Assembly: GCF_022138605.1 (NCBI RefSeq)
Contig: NZ_JACBFS010000001.1
Span: forward strand, 744,001 to 808,000
Length of the DNA stretch: 64,000 nucleotides
Direction: 5' to 3'
Source: Xanthobacter sp. NM-25
GTDB lineage: Bacteria; Pseudomonadota; Alphaproteobacteria; Rhizobiales; Xanthobacteraceae
Shown: in pieces, positions 8,041 to 17,655 of the stretch
How the letters are laid out: each line of letters starts with the position of its first letter
How positions within the stretch are numbered: position 1 is the stretch's first letter
Position numbers and translations under genes: made by a program
Notes under the pieces: model-generated
Seen by the model: only the letters and a program-made list of their open reading frames with translations
Told to the model about the DNA's origin: nothing
The model's database searches: none

Positions 8041-9813
8041 TCACTTCTGCGGCGGCACCGGGCGGATGTGGAGCTCGCGCAGCTGCTTGGGGGTCGCCTC
8101 GTTGGGGGCGCCCATGAGCAGGTCCAGGGCCTGCTGGTTCATGGGGAAGATGGAGATCTCGCGCAGGTTCTCGGTGCCGCACAGGAGCATGACGATGCGG
8201 TCCACGCCCGCCGCCATGCCGCCATGGGGCGGCGCGCCATACTGGAAGGCGCGATACATGCCGCCGAAGCGCTCGATCACCGTCGCCTCGTCATAGCCGG
8301 CCAATTCGAACGCCTTCACCATGGCTTCCGGCTTGTGATTGCGGATGCCACCGGAGGCGATCTCATAGCCGTTGCAGGCGATGTCGTACTGGAACGCCTT
8401 GATGGTGAGCGGATCCTGCGTCTGCAACGCCTCCAGCCCGCCCTGGGGCATGGAGAAGGGATTGTGGGAGAAGTCCACCTTCTTCTCGTCCTCGTCCCAC
8501 TCATAGAAGGGGAAGTCGACGATCCAGGCCAGTTCGAAGCGCTCGGTATCGATGAGGTTCAGGTCCTCGCCCACCTTGGTGCGGGCGGCGCCGGCGAACT
8601 TCACGAACTTCGAGGGGTCACCTGCCACGAAGAAAGCGGCATCGTCCGCCTGAAGCCCCAGTTGCTGGCGGATGGCCTCGGTGCGCTCGGGGCCGATGTT
8701 CTTGGCCAGCGGGCCGGCGCCCTCATTCCCCTCGCGCCACATGATGTAGCCGAGGCCGGGCTGGCCCTCGCCCTGGGCCCAGGCATTCATGCGGTCGCAG
8801 AAGGCGCGCGAGCCGCCCTTGGGGGCGGGAATGGCCCACACCTCGTTCTTCTCCACCTCCAGGAGGCGGGCGAACACCTTGAAGCCGGAACCCCGGAAAT
8901 GCTCGGACACCTCCTGCATTTCCAGCGGGTTACGCAGGTCCGGCTTGTCGGTGCCATATTTGCGCATGGACACGGCATAGGGAATGCGCGGCCAGTTCTG
9001 GGTGACCGGCTTGCCGTTCGCAAACTGTTCGAACACGCCGCGAATGACCGGCTCCACCGCCGCGAAGATGTCCTCCTGCTCGACGAAGCTCATCTCCAGG
9101 TCGAGCTGGTAGAACTCGCCCGGCAGGCGATCGGCGCGGGGATCCTCGTCGCGGAAGCAGGGGGCGATCTGGAAGTAGCGGTCGAAGCCGCTCATCATGA
9201 TCAGCTGCTTATACTGCTGCGGCGCCTGGGGCAGCGCATAGAACTTGCCGGGATGCAGGCGGGACGGCACCAGGAAGTCGCGCGCGCCCTCGGGGGAGGA
9301 GGCGGTGAGGATGGGGGTCTGGAACTCGAAGAAGCCCTGGCCCTTCATGCGGGCGCGCATGGCGTCGATGATGGCGCCACGGGTCATGATGTTCTGGTGC
9401 AGCTTCTCCCGGCGCAGGTCCAGGAAGCGGTACTTGAGGCGGGTTTCCTCGGGATATTCCACATCACCGAACACCGGCATGGGCAGCTCGGCGGCGGCGC
9501 CCAGCACCTCCAGCTCGGCGGCGTAGACCTCCACGGCACCGGTGGCGAGGTCGGGGTTCTGCGTGCCCTCGGGGCGCAGGCGCACCTTGCCGTCGATGCG
9601 GATCACCCATTCCGAGCGCGCCTTCTCGGCGTCCTTGAAGGCGGCGCTGTCGGGGTCCACCACCACCTGGGTGAGGCCGTAATGGTCGCGCAGGTCGATG
9701 AACAGCACGCCGCCGTGGTCGCGGATGCGGTGGCACCAGCCGGAGAGCCGAACGTGCTCGCCGACCTCGGCGGTGGTGAGCGCGCCGCAGGTATGGGAGC
9801 GATAGCGGTGCAT
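8041..9813 (-). CDS. aspS: Aspartate-tRNA ligase (bacterial-type AspRS)
   Basis: A 590-residue class IIb aminoacyl-tRNA synthetase that charges tRNA-Asp. An N-terminal OB-fold anticodon-binding domain (HRIRDHGGVLFIDLRD) is followed by the catalytic core with motif 2 (FRDEDPRADR), the large bacterial GAD-type insertion, and motif 3 (GGMAAGVDRIVML). The ATG at 9813 (MHRYRSHTCG) matches usual family starts and has an AAAGGG site; an in-frame start eight codons upstream is less likely. Whether it also charges tRNA-Asn (non-discriminating type) cannot be decided here. It is divergent from the GGDEF-EAL gene. Confidence 0.97.
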   Translation of the reverse strand: MHRYRSHTCGALTTAEVGEHVRLSGWCHRIRDHGGVLFIDLRDHYGLTQVVVDPDSAAFKDAEKARSEWVIRIDGKVRLRPEGTQNPDLATGAVEVYAAELEVLGAAAELPMPVFGDVEYPEETRLKYRFLDLRREKLHQNIMTRGAIIDAMRARMKGQGFFEFQTPILTASSPEGARDFLVPSRLHPGKFYALPQAPQQYKQLIMMSGFDRYFQIAPCFRDEDPRADRLPGEFYQLDLEMSFVEQEDIFAAVEPVIRGVFEQFANGKPVTQNWPRIPYAVSMRKYGTDKPDLRNPLEMQEVSEHFRGSGFKVFARLLEVEKNEVWAIPAPKGGSRAFCDRMNAWAQGEGQPGLGYIMWREGNEGAGPLAKNIGPERTEAIRQQLGLQADDAAFFVAGDPSKFVKFAGAARTKVGEDLNLIDTERFELAWIVDFPFYEWDEDEKKVDFSHNPFSMPQGGLEALQTQDPLTIKAFQYDIACNGYEIASGGIRNHKPEAMVKAFELAGYDEATVIERFGGMYRAFQYGAPPHGGMAAGVDRIVMLLCGTENLREISIFPMNQQALDLLMGAPNEATPKQLRELHIRPVPPQK

Positions 9814-10192
9814 CGAGATTGCCCTTTCAAGGCTCAAATGGGTGGTCCGCGAAGGCAGGACACCTTTCCGGCGAGCTCCTGCGCAGGCCTTGCGGCGCGC
9901 CCGGAGCCCGGCGGAGATGGTTCGCCCCCGGCGCCAGCGAACGCGCGCCGCGGCGCGGACCGTCCGCGTCTAAAGCCGGGGAAAGGGCATGCGCCCTAGC
10001 CCTTGTCAAGCGGACAGTCCTGGTTCCTTCCCCCCAAAGCGTGCTATCAGCACCTCTCGGCGAGAGCGATGCAACGGGGGGACCGTCGTCTCGGGACCGA
10101 CAACCACGAGACGCGCAGTGAGCCAAGGCCCGATTTCACCCGAGACCCCGACCGCCTGCGCCCCCTCGTCCGCCTCCGAAGCCACCGGGCCC
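9814..10192. other. Divergent spacer between aspS and the GGDEF-EAL gene
   Basis: No gene is supported in these 379 bases. The minus strand has a consensus-like TTGACA (10009 to 10004) about 190 bases before aspS, without a convincing -10 box at 16-18 bases. Part of the right half may belong to the GGDEF-EAL gene if an upstream GTG at 10118 is its real start. Confidence 0.4.
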
Positions 10193-12478
10193 ATGTTTGT
10201 CGACGAGGCCGTGTCCGCGGCGCAGCGCCGTGGCGCCCCGCTGTTCTTCATCGCCATCGGCGTGCTGATCGTCATCTGCGTGCTTGCCGGCGCCTCGTGG
10301 CTCACCCACTCACTCTATGTCCAGAGCCATGAGGAGCACCGCAGGGAGCTGCGCAACCTCGCGCTCACCCTCGCCAACCAGACCGAGCGTAGCCTGCAGG
10401 GGCTCGAGCTGGTGCAGCGCTCCATGGCCGAGCGCATCGCCGCGGCGGAGATCTCCACCCAGCAGCAGTTGCGGTCCCTGATGGGAACCCCCGAGATCCA
10501 CCAGCTCATGCGGGAGAAGATCTCCGGCCTGCCGCAGGTGGATGCGGTGACCATCATCGACCGCAACGGCGATCTCGTCAGCTTCTCACGCCGCTGGCCG
10601 ACGCCGATGATCAATGTCGCCATGCGCGACTATTTCACCGCTCTCTCGGCCGAGCCTGCGCCCACCAGCTTCATCAGCACGCCGGTGCGCAGCATCGCCA
10701 GTGGCGCCATCACGATCTATGTCGCGCACCGCCTCAACGGGCCGGATGGCCGGTTCCTCGGCCTGGTGCTGGGCGCCATGCAGCAGGCCTCGTTCGAGCA
10801 CGATTTCAGCACCATCGAGCTCGGCGCCTCCGGCCTGATCGCCCTGGTGCGCAACGATGGCACGGTGCTGGCGCGGGTCCCGGCCAGCGTCGGCAGCACG
10901 CCGCAGCCCGATGCGGGCCGCGCGCGCATCGCCGCGCTGCTGCAGAACCTGCCGGACGACGGCGCGGTGCCCGAAAACGTGCTGGATGCCCAGAAGCGGG
11001 TCGTCGCGGTGCAGCCGCTCGCGCACCACCCACTGGCGGTGGTGGTGAGCGACACCGCCGACGGAATCGACCATCAGGCCTGGAAGGCCATTCTGCCCAT
11101 CGGCATCGCCGCCCTGCTGGTGTGCTGGGTGGTGGGGCTCATCGTGTTCCTGGTGGTGCGCCAGATCGCCCGCGAGCGCGCGTTCGCCGAACAGGAGCGG
11201 GTGCGCGCCTGCACCGATGCCCTCACCGGACTGCCCAACCGCCTCGCCTTCACCGAGGAGCTGACCCGCCGGCTGAAAGGCGAGGCCCCGACCCTGGCCC
11301 TGCTGTTCATCGACCTCGATTATTTCAAGACCATCAACGATACGCTGGGCCATGACGTGGGCGACACGCTGCTCCAGGGCGTGGCCCAGCGGCTACGGGG
11401 GGTGATGCCGGCGCAGAGCATGGTGGCGCGCCTGGGCGGAGACGAATTCGCAGTGGTCTGCCGCCAGTGCGCCGACGAGACGGAGGCCAAGCGCGCCGCG
11501 CAGCGCCTGATCGAGGCCCTGCGGGAGCCATTCGACCTCACCGAGCACAAGATCCTGACCGGCTGCAGCGTGGGTATCGCGCTGGCCCCGCGCGACGGCA
11601 GCGATGTGGCCACCCTGTTCAAGTGCGCCGACCTGGCCCTCTACCAGGCTAAAGGCGAGGGACGTGGCAACGCCCAGCACTTCCACCCCGACCTCAGCAT
11701 TTCCGCGCAGGCCCGGCGCCAATTGGAGATCGACCTCGACACGGCCTGGCGGGAGCACGAGTTCAGCGTCGTCTACCAGCCGATCTTCGCCGCCACCACG
11801 GGCCGCCTCGCCGGCTTCGAGGCGCTGCTGCGCTGGCACCATCTCACCCGGGGCGACGTGCCGCCCGAGCAGTTCATTCCGGTGATCGAGGAATCCGGCC
11901 TCATCCTCCAGATCGGCAAGTGGATCCTGGAAGAAGCCTGCCAGGCCGCCACCGCATGGCCGGAAGATGTCTTCATCTCGGTGAATGTCTCGCCGGCCCA
12001 GTTCCGCGGCGGCCGGGCGGAGCAGGATGTGGAGGCCGCCCTGGCGCACAGCGGCCTCGCGCCCCAGCGGCTCGAGCTGGAAATCACCGAATCGCTGCTG
12101 CTGCAGGCCGATGCGCCGCTGCGGCGCATCCTCGACCGGTTCCGCGCCCGCGGCCTCTCTCTCGCCCTCGATGACTTCGGCACCGGCTATTCCTCGCTGC
12201 GCTACCTGCGCGACCTGAATGTCAGCCGCCTGAAGATCGACCAGGGGTTCATCGCCCATGTGGTGGAGGACCGGCACACCTTCGCGGTGGTGCGCGCCAT
12301 CATCAGCCTCGGTCTGGCCCTCGATCTGGAGATCACCGCAGAGGGCATCGAAACCCAGGCGCAGGCCCAGCTGCTGCGCGAGGAGGGCTGCACCCATCTG
12401 CAGGGCTTCCTGCTGGGGCCGCCCATGTCGGCAGACAGCGCGCGGGCCCTTGCCACCGGCACGCGCACCGGCCCATGA
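10193..12478 (+). CDS. Membrane-bound GGDEF-EAL cyclic-di-GMP enzyme
   Basis: A 761-residue hybrid protein for cyclic-di-GMP turnover. A transmembrane segment (FFIAIGVLIVICVLAGASWL) is followed by a periplasmic sensor of about 260 residues with a Cache-like pattern (QVDAVTIIDRNGDLVSFSRRW, MRDYFTAL), then a second membrane segment (IGIAALLVCWVVGLIVFLVV). The cytoplasmic part has an intact GGDEF signature (residues 415-419; LGGDEFAVV) and an intact EAL signature (543-545; FEALLRW) with downstream DDFGTGYSSL. Both activities are therefore possible. The start is uncertain: ATG 10193 lacks a good ribosome site, and GTG 10118 is an alternative. The ligand is unknown. Confidence 0.85.
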   Translation: MFVDEAVSAAQRRGAPLFFIAIGVLIVICVLAGASWLTHSLYVQSHEEHRRELRNLALTLANQTERSLQGLELVQRSMAERIAAAEISTQQQLRSLMGTPEIHQLMREKISGLPQVDAVTIIDRNGDLVSFSRRWPTPMINVAMRDYFTALSAEPAPTSFISTPVRSIASGAITIYVAHRLNGPDGRFLGLVLGAMQQASFEHDFSTIELGASGLIALVRNDGTVLARVPASVGSTPQPDAGRARIAALLQNLPDDGAVPENVLDAQKRVVAVQPLAHHPLAVVVSDTADGIDHQAWKAILPIGIAALLVCWVVGLIVFLVVRQIARERAFAEQERVRACTDALTGLPNRLAFTEELTRRLKGEAPTLALLFIDLDYFKTINDTLGHDVGDTLLQGVAQRLRGVMPAQSMVARLGGDEFAVVCRQCADETEAKRAAQRLIEALREPFDLTEHKILTGCSVGIALAPRDGSDVATLFKCADLALYQAKGEGRGNAQHFHPDLSISAQARRQLEIDLDTAWREHEFSVVYQPIFAATTGRLAGFEALLRWHHLTRGDVPPEQFIPVIEESGLILQIGKWILEEACQAATAWPEDVFISVNVSPAQFRGGRAEQDVEAALAHSGLAPQRLELEITESLLLQADAPLRRILDRFRARGLSLALDDFGTGYSSLRYLRDLNVSRLKIDQGFIAHVVEDRHTFAVVRAIISLGLALDLEITAEGIETQAQAQLLREEGCTHLQGFLLGPPMSADSARALATGTRTGP

Positions 12479-12571
12479 AGCAGGACGGATGACGATACAC
12501 GGGGCGTGACGACACCAACGCCCATGACAAAATCACGCCACAATCCCTTTCGTCGGGCCAAGGGCCCGGAT

Positions 12572-13753
12572 ATGGTCAAGTTTATGGATCTCATCACCTC
12601 GAACGACGCGCTGGCGGCCGCCTGCGAGCGTCTTGCCCGTCATCCCTTCGTCACCGTCGATACGGAGTTTCTCCGCGAGACCACCTTCTGGCCGAAGCTC
12701 TGCGTCGTGCAGCTGGCCTCGACCGAAGAGGCCATCGTGGTGGACGCGCTGGCCGAAGGCCTCGACCTCGCGCCCGTCTATCACCTCATGGCCAACGAGC
12801 GGGTCATGAAGGTGTTCCACGCCGGCCGGCAGGATATCGAGATCATCTGGCACCAGGCGCGCCTCATTCCCCATCCGGTGTTCGACACACAGGTGGCGGC
12901 GATGGTGCTGGGCTATGGCGACAGCGTCTCCTACGACCAGCTGGTGCAGCGGGTGTGCGGGGAAGCCATCGACAAGTCGTCCCGCTTCACCGACTGGTCG
13001 CGCCGGCCCCTCAGCCCCGCGCAGCTCACCTATGCGGTGGCCGATGTCACCCACCTGCGGGACATCTATGTGAAGCTCACCACCGACCTGGATGCGCGTG
13101 GGCGCGGCGAATGGGTCGGCGAGGAGATGCACACCCTCACCTCCCCCACCACCTATGAGCAGGATCCCGACAGCGCCTGGGAGCGCCTGAAATCGCGGGT
13201 GCGCAAGCCGCGCGAACTGGCGGTCCTGGTGGAGCTGGCGGCCTGGCGCGAGCGCGAGGCCCAGAGCCGCGACCTGCCGCGCGGGCGGGTGCTCAAGGAT
13301 GACGTGATCGGCGAGATCGCCGTCCAGCAGCCGCAGACCCCCGACCGTCTCTCCGAACTGCGCTCGCTACCCAAGGGCTTCGAGCGCTCCCGCTATGGCG
13401 AGTCGGTGCTGGAGGCGGTGAAGCGCGGCCTCGCCCGCGATCCGCGCACCCTGCCGCGCATCGAGCGCAGCAAGGCGCTGCCCAACGGCGCCAGCGCCAC
13501 CGTCGAGCTGCTCAAGGTGCTGCTGCGCATGACCGCCGAGCAGAACGCCGTGGCCGCCAAGGTGATCGCCACCACCGAGGACCTGGAGCGCATTGCCGTC
13601 GACGATGACGCCGACGTGCCGGCCCTCAAGGGCTGGCGGCGCGAGCTGTTCGGCGAACGGGCCCTCGCCCTCAAGGCCGGCCGGCTGGCGCTGGCGGTGG
13701 AAAAAGGGCGCGTGGTGGCGGTGGAGCCATCCGCCGGGGACGCCCAGGCCTGA
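12572..13753 (+). CDS. rnd: Ribonuclease D
   Basis: A 393-residue 3'-5' exoribonuclease of the DEDD superfamily that trims tRNA and other structured RNA precursors. The ExoI motif holds Asp30 and Glu32 (VTVDTEFLRET), ExoII is in VFHAGRQDIEI and ExoIII in TYAVADVTHL. Two HRDC-type helical regions follow (WREREAQSRDLPRGRVLKDD and the C-terminal segment), as in full-length RNase D. Start choice: ATG 12572 (MVKFMDLIT) or ATG 12584 (MDLIT); in-frame upstream ATGs at 12506 and 12524 extend into non-conserved sequence. It is convergent with ppx. Confidence 0.93.
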   Translation: MVKFMDLITSNDALAAACERLARHPFVTVDTEFLRETTFWPKLCVVQLASTEEAIVVDALAEGLDLAPVYHLMANERVMKVFHAGRQDIEIIWHQARLIPHPVFDTQVAAMVLGYGDSVSYDQLVQRVCGEAIDKSSRFTDWSRRPLSPAQLTYAVADVTHLRDIYVKLTTDLDARGRGEWVGEEMHTLTSPTTYEQDPDSAWERLKSRVRKPRELAVLVELAAWREREAQSRDLPRGRVLKDDVIGEIAVQQPQTPDRLSELRSLPKGFERSRYGESVLEAVKRGLARDPRTLPRIERSKALPNGASATVELLKVLLRMTAEQNAVAAKVIATTEDLERIAVDDDADVPALKGWRRELFGERALALKAGRLALAVEKGRVVAVEPSAGDAQA

Positions 13754-13837
13754 CGCGCGTCTCCACGCCGCGTGCGACGCACCGCAAACCGGCCCTCCCG
13801 AGAGCCCCGGTCGCAGGTTCAAAGGATCCTGCGCGGA

Positions 13838-13859
13838 ACGTCCCCCGCAGGCGGGACGT
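13838..13859. terminator. Hairpin between convergent rnd and ppx
   Basis: ACGTCCC at 13838-13844 pairs with GGGACGT at 13853-13859, just before the ppx stop codon on the minus strand and 85 bases after the rnd stop. It is probably a shared terminator. Confidence 0.5.
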
Positions 13860-13862
13860 GGC

Positions 13863-15440
13863 TCAGTCCACCATTTCCGTCAAAGGTTCGCGGCCGATCA
13901 GGCGGGCCAGCTGCCGCAGGCGCGAGAGCACCCGCTCGTTGACCAGGGCGGCGAGCGCGCGGGGCACGCTCAGCACCAGCTGATCCCCGCGCACCTGCAA
14001 CGGCACGCGCGGCAGGATGCCCGGCATGGCGGCGGACAGCAGATAAGCCACCCGCATGGCGCCGCCGAGGATGCGGGCGCGGTCCAGCATGCCGGTGGTC
14101 ACCAGTTCCAGCAGCCGCGTCTCCGCATCGTCGGCACCGATGCCCACATGGCGGAAATAGACCGACAGGGCCACATAGGCGCGCCCGGCGTGGTCGAGCC
14201 CGGCGAACGCCGCATGGGCGATCATGTTGAGGCTCTGCTCGCCGCGATAATCGGGATGGGCCCGCCAGCCCACGTCGGAGAGCAGGCAGGCGGCCCGGCG
14301 CAGGCGGGTTTCGTCCTCCGCCTCTTCCAGCACCGCGGAGGAGGCGAAGAAGGCGTCGGTCCAGGCCACCAGCTCCTCGCCATGGCGCGGCGAGCGCGAA
14401 CGCAGCACGTTGAGCTCAGCGGCCGCCACCAGCAGCGGATCTTCCGCCCGCATCTCAGGCGCCATCAGCGCATAGAGCAGGCCCTCGCGCACACCGAGGG
14501 CGGAGATGACCACCTCGGACGCGCGGCCCTGGCGCACCAGGTTTTCCAGCACCAGCGCACCATAGGCGAGCAGCGGCCGGCGGGCATCGGAAATCACGTC
14601 GATATGGGCGAGGGTCTCGGTATCGGCCCGGTGCACGATGCGGGTGAAGTCCAGCGCCTCGCGGGCGGGGATCACATAGCCGTGCATCACGTGCAGCGGA
14701 TACCCCTTCTGGAACATGTGCAGGCGCGCCAGCGCCCGCCAGGTGCCGCCCACCGCGTAGAAGGTGCGCCCGGCCATGTCGTCCAGCACCCCGGCGTCGG
14801 ACATGGTCTCCTTGATGATCTTCTCGGCCCGGCGCGGCGAGCGCGAGGAGCGATCCTGCAGGGCGAGGCCGCCGAGTGGCAGGGTGATGCCGGTGCCGAT
14901 CTGTCCGCCCTTCACCTCCACCAGCTCCAGGGACCCGCCGCCGAGGTCGCCGACGATGCCGTCGGGTCGATGGATGCCGGCGAGGATGCCGCTGGCGGCC
15001 AGTTCCGCCTCGCGCCGCCCGGTGAGCAGCTCGATGGGCGCGCCGCAGATGGCCTCACATTCGGCGATGAAGGCGGGGCCGTTCTCGGCGTCGCGCGCGG
15101 CCGCCGTGGCCAGCGGATAGACCGCCCCCACCTGCATGGCGTCGCACAGGGCGCGGAAGCGCTTGAGGGCGGACAGGGCCCGCACCACCGCATCTTCCGC
15201 CAGACGGCCGGTGGACAGCACCTCCCGACCGAGGCCGCACAGGGCCTTTTCGTTGAAGATGGGCGTCAGCGCCCGGTTGAGCCCTTCATAGACCACCAGC
15301 CGCACGGAATTGGAGCCGATGTCGATGACCGCCACCGGCGCCCCATCGCCCAGGCGACCAGGGGCGCGATGGGCCGCGTCGGCCGGCTCAGCGGCGGACG
15401 AGAAGGCTGCGCGGCGAAGAATCCTTGAGAGATTTTCCAC
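13863..15440 (-). CDS. ppx: Ppx/GppA-family exopolyphosphatase
   Basis: A 525-residue member of the Ppx/GppA ASKHA phosphatases, which hydrolyse terminal phosphates of polyphosphate or convert pppGpp to ppGpp. Motifs: VIDIGSNSVRLVVYE (phosphate 1), ATAAARDA, GDLGGGSLELVEV (phosphate 2), then a C-terminal HD-like helical domain. The gene starts inside the end of ppk1 (53-base overlap in a different frame), a strong sign of translational coupling; GTG codons just downstream of the overlap are possible alternative starts. Pairing with ppk1 favours polyphosphate over pppGpp as substrate. Confidence 0.92.
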   Translation of the reverse strand: MENLSRILRRAAFSSAAEPADAAHRAPGRLGDGAPVAVIDIGSNSVRLVVYEGLNRALTPIFNEKALCGLGREVLSTGRLAEDAVVRALSALKRFRALCDAMQVGAVYPLATAAARDAENGPAFIAECEAICGAPIELLTGRREAELAASGILAGIHRPDGIVGDLGGGSLELVEVKGGQIGTGITLPLGGLALQDRSSRSPRRAEKIIKETMSDAGVLDDMAGRTFYAVGGTWRALARLHMFQKGYPLHVMHGYVIPAREALDFTRIVHRADTETLAHIDVISDARRPLLAYGALVLENLVRQGRASEVVISALGVREGLLYALMAPEMRAEDPLLVAAAELNVLRSRSPRHGEELVAWTDAFFASSAVLEEAEDETRLRRAACLLSDVGWRAHPDYRGEQSLNMIAHAAFAGLDHAGRAYVALSVYFRHVGIGADDAETRLLELVTTGMLDRARILGGAMRVAYLLSAAMPGILPRVPLQVRGDQLVLSVPRALAALVNERVLSRLRQLARLIGREPLTEMVD

Positions 15441-17589
15441 GTCCAGACAAGCTCGGGTTGGTCATGAAATACTGATGGGCGTTGAACGGCTCTTCGCCCG
15501 GCGCCGGGACTATGCGTTCCGACGAGCCATCCGGCAACACCCGCCAGCTCTGCTGGTTGTCGATAAGGTTGGCAACCATGATCTGGTCGAGCACCTGCTC
15601 GTGCACCGTCGGGTTGGTGATGGGGCACAAGGTCTCCACCCGGCGGTCGAGATTGCGCGGCATCAGGTCGGCCGAGGAGATGTAGACGATGGCCTGCGGG
15701 CTGGGCAGCCCATGGCCGGCGCCAAAGCAGTAGATGCGCGAATGCTCCAGGAAGCGCCCGACGATGGATTTCACCCGGATGTTCTCGGAGAGGCCGGGGA
15801 TGCCGGGGCGGAGGCAGCAGATGCCGCGGATGACACAATCCACCTGCACCCCCGCCCCGCTCGCCTCATAGAGCGCGTCGATGATCTCGGGGTGCACCAG
15901 GGAATTGCACTTCAGCCAGATGGCCGCCGGCCGGCCGGCCTTGGCGTGCTCGATCTCCTCGCGGATGTTGTCGAGCAGCCGCGCCTTGAGGCCGATGGGC
16001 GACACCGCCATGGCGTCCAGCTCGCCGGGGGCGGCATAGCCGGTGATGAAGTTGAAGATGCGCGCCACGTCCTGGGCGATCACCGGATCGGCGGTGAAGA
16101 AGGAGAGGTCGGTATAGATGCGCGCGGTAATGGGGTGGTAGTTGCCGGTCCCCACGTGCACGTAGGTGGCCAGCGAGCCGCCCTCCCGGCGCACCGCCAT
16201 GGAGAGCTTGCCGTGGGTTTTCAGCTCGATGAAGCCGAACACCACCTGCACGCCGGCCCGTTCCAGATCCCGGGCCCAGCGGATATTGGCCTCCTCGTCG
16301 AAGCGGGCCTTCAGCTCCACCAGCGCGGTCACCGACTTGCCGGCCTCCGCCGCTTCCGCCAGCGCCTTCACGATGGGGCTGTCGGAGGAGGTGCGGTAGA
16401 GGGTCTGCTTGATGGCGACGACATTGGGGTCGCGGGCGGCCTGACGGAGAAACTGCACCACCACGTCAAAGGATTCATAAGGGTGGTGAACAAGAATGTC
16501 CTTCTCGCGAATGGCCAGAAAGCAGTCGCCGCCGTTTTCACGAATGCGCTCGGGAAATCGCGCATTGTAGGACTTGAACTTGAGGTCCGGCCGATCCACC
16601 GAGACCAGCTGGGAAAACTCGTTCAGCGACAGCACCCCGTTCACCACGAAGATCTCGTCGTCATGGACGCCGAGCTCGCGGGCGACGAAATTGCGCAGCT
16701 CTTCCGGCATCAAGGCATCGGCCTCCATGCGGATCACCTCGCCATAGCGGCGCTGCTTCAGCGCAGTCTCGAACAGGCGGACGAGGTCTTCCGCCTCTTC
16801 CTCGATTTCGAGGTCGCTGTCGCGCACCACCCGGAACACCCCCTGCCCCTTCACCTCATAGCCGGGGAAGAGCGAGGAGATGAACAGGCCGATCATCTGC
16901 TCCAGGGTCATGAAGCGCATGCCGGGCGTGACCGCATGGTCGGGCAGGCGGATGAAGCGCTCCACCTTGGCCGGCACGCGGATGAGCGCGTTCATGCCGC
17001 GCCCGTCGCCCTGGCGCGCCAGCTGCAGCGCCAGCGAGAAGCCGAGATTGGGGATGAACGGAAACGGGTGGGCCGGGTCGATGGCGAGCGGCGTCAGCAC
17101 CGGAAATACGTGATTGAGGAAATGGGTTTCCAGCGCCGCCCGGTCCGCGGCGGTGGCGTCGGCCCCGTCCACCAGCACCACGCCGGCGGCGGCCAGGTCG
17201 CCGCGCAGCTCGCGCCAGCGCACCTGCTGGTCGGCGATCAGCTGGGCGGCGCTCGCCATGATCTTGGTGAGCTGCTCGGAGGGGGTGAGGCCATCCGGGC
17301 TCTGGGTCTGCACCCCCTCGCGAATCTGCTCCTTCAGGCCGGCGACGCGGACCATGAAGAACTCATCGAGATTGTTGGCGGAAATGGAGAGGAAGCGCAG
17401 CTGCTCCAGCAGCGGGTGGCTGCGGTTGGAGGCCTCCTCCAGCACCCGGCGATTGAAGTGCAGCCAGGAAATCTCACGGTTGATGAAGCGATGGGGCGAG
17501 TGCGCCAGAGCCAGCACCGCCTCCGAACCGTCGGCCCCTTCCGGGAGGATCTCGTCTTCCACCACAGCTGCGGCCTCTCTTGCGCTCAT
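15388..17589 (-). CDS. ppk1: Polyphosphate kinase 1
   Basis: A 733-residue PPK1 that reversibly polymerises the gamma-phosphate of ATP into inorganic polyphosphate. It has the usual order of domains: N-terminal helical domain (FINREISWLHFNRRVLEEA), head domain, and two phospholipase-D-like C-terminal domains. The autophosphorylated His is in HVGTGNYHP and the second conserved His in EHSRIYCFG. The start is chosen as the ATG at 17589, which has GGAG six bases upstream; the ATG at 17601 is in frame but lacks a comparable site. It is followed by ppx with a 53-base overlap and preceded by hda after 66 bases. Confidence 0.97.
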   Translation of the reverse strand: MSAREAAAVVEDEILPEGADGSEAVLALAHSPHRFINREISWLHFNRRVLEEASNRSHPLLEQLRFLSISANNLDEFFMVRVAGLKEQIREGVQTQSPDGLTPSEQLTKIMASAAQLIADQQVRWRELRGDLAAAGVVLVDGADATAADRAALETHFLNHVFPVLTPLAIDPAHPFPFIPNLGFSLALQLARQGDGRGMNALIRVPAKVERFIRLPDHAVTPGMRFMTLEQMIGLFISSLFPGYEVKGQGVFRVVRDSDLEIEEEAEDLVRLFETALKQRRYGEVIRMEADALMPEELRNFVARELGVHDDEIFVVNGVLSLNEFSQLVSVDRPDLKFKSYNARFPERIRENGGDCFLAIREKDILVHHPYESFDVVVQFLRQAARDPNVVAIKQTLYRTSSDSPIVKALAEAAEAGKSVTALVELKARFDEEANIRWARDLERAGVQVVFGFIELKTHGKLSMAVRREGGSLATYVHVGTGNYHPITARIYTDLSFFTADPVIAQDVARIFNFITGYAAPGELDAMAVSPIGLKARLLDNIREEIEHAKAGRPAAIWLKCNSLVHPEIIDALYEASGAGVQVDCVIRGICCLRPGIPGLSENIRVKSIVGRFLEHSRIYCFGAGHGLPSPQAIVYISSADLMPRNLDRRVETLCPITNPTVHEQVLDQIMVANLIDNQQSWRVLPDGSSERIVPAPGEEPFNAHQYFMTNPSLSGRGKSLKDSSPRSLLVRR

Positions 17590-17655
17590 CGTCGGCTCCA
17601 TCGGTTCGGGCGGACCATGGCCATGTTAGATGACTACTCTATGACGCGGCGGCAT

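Noticed and set aside
7414..9999. An 861-codon ORF across the small periplasmic gene and aspS
   Set aside because: Same shadow effect. It spans two real minus-strand genes and their spacer and shows no recognisable protein family.
13593..15428. A 611-codon plus-strand ORF opposite ppx
   Set aside because: Shadow ORF: it begins inside rnd in another frame and its composition is typical of antisense translation of GC-rich genes.
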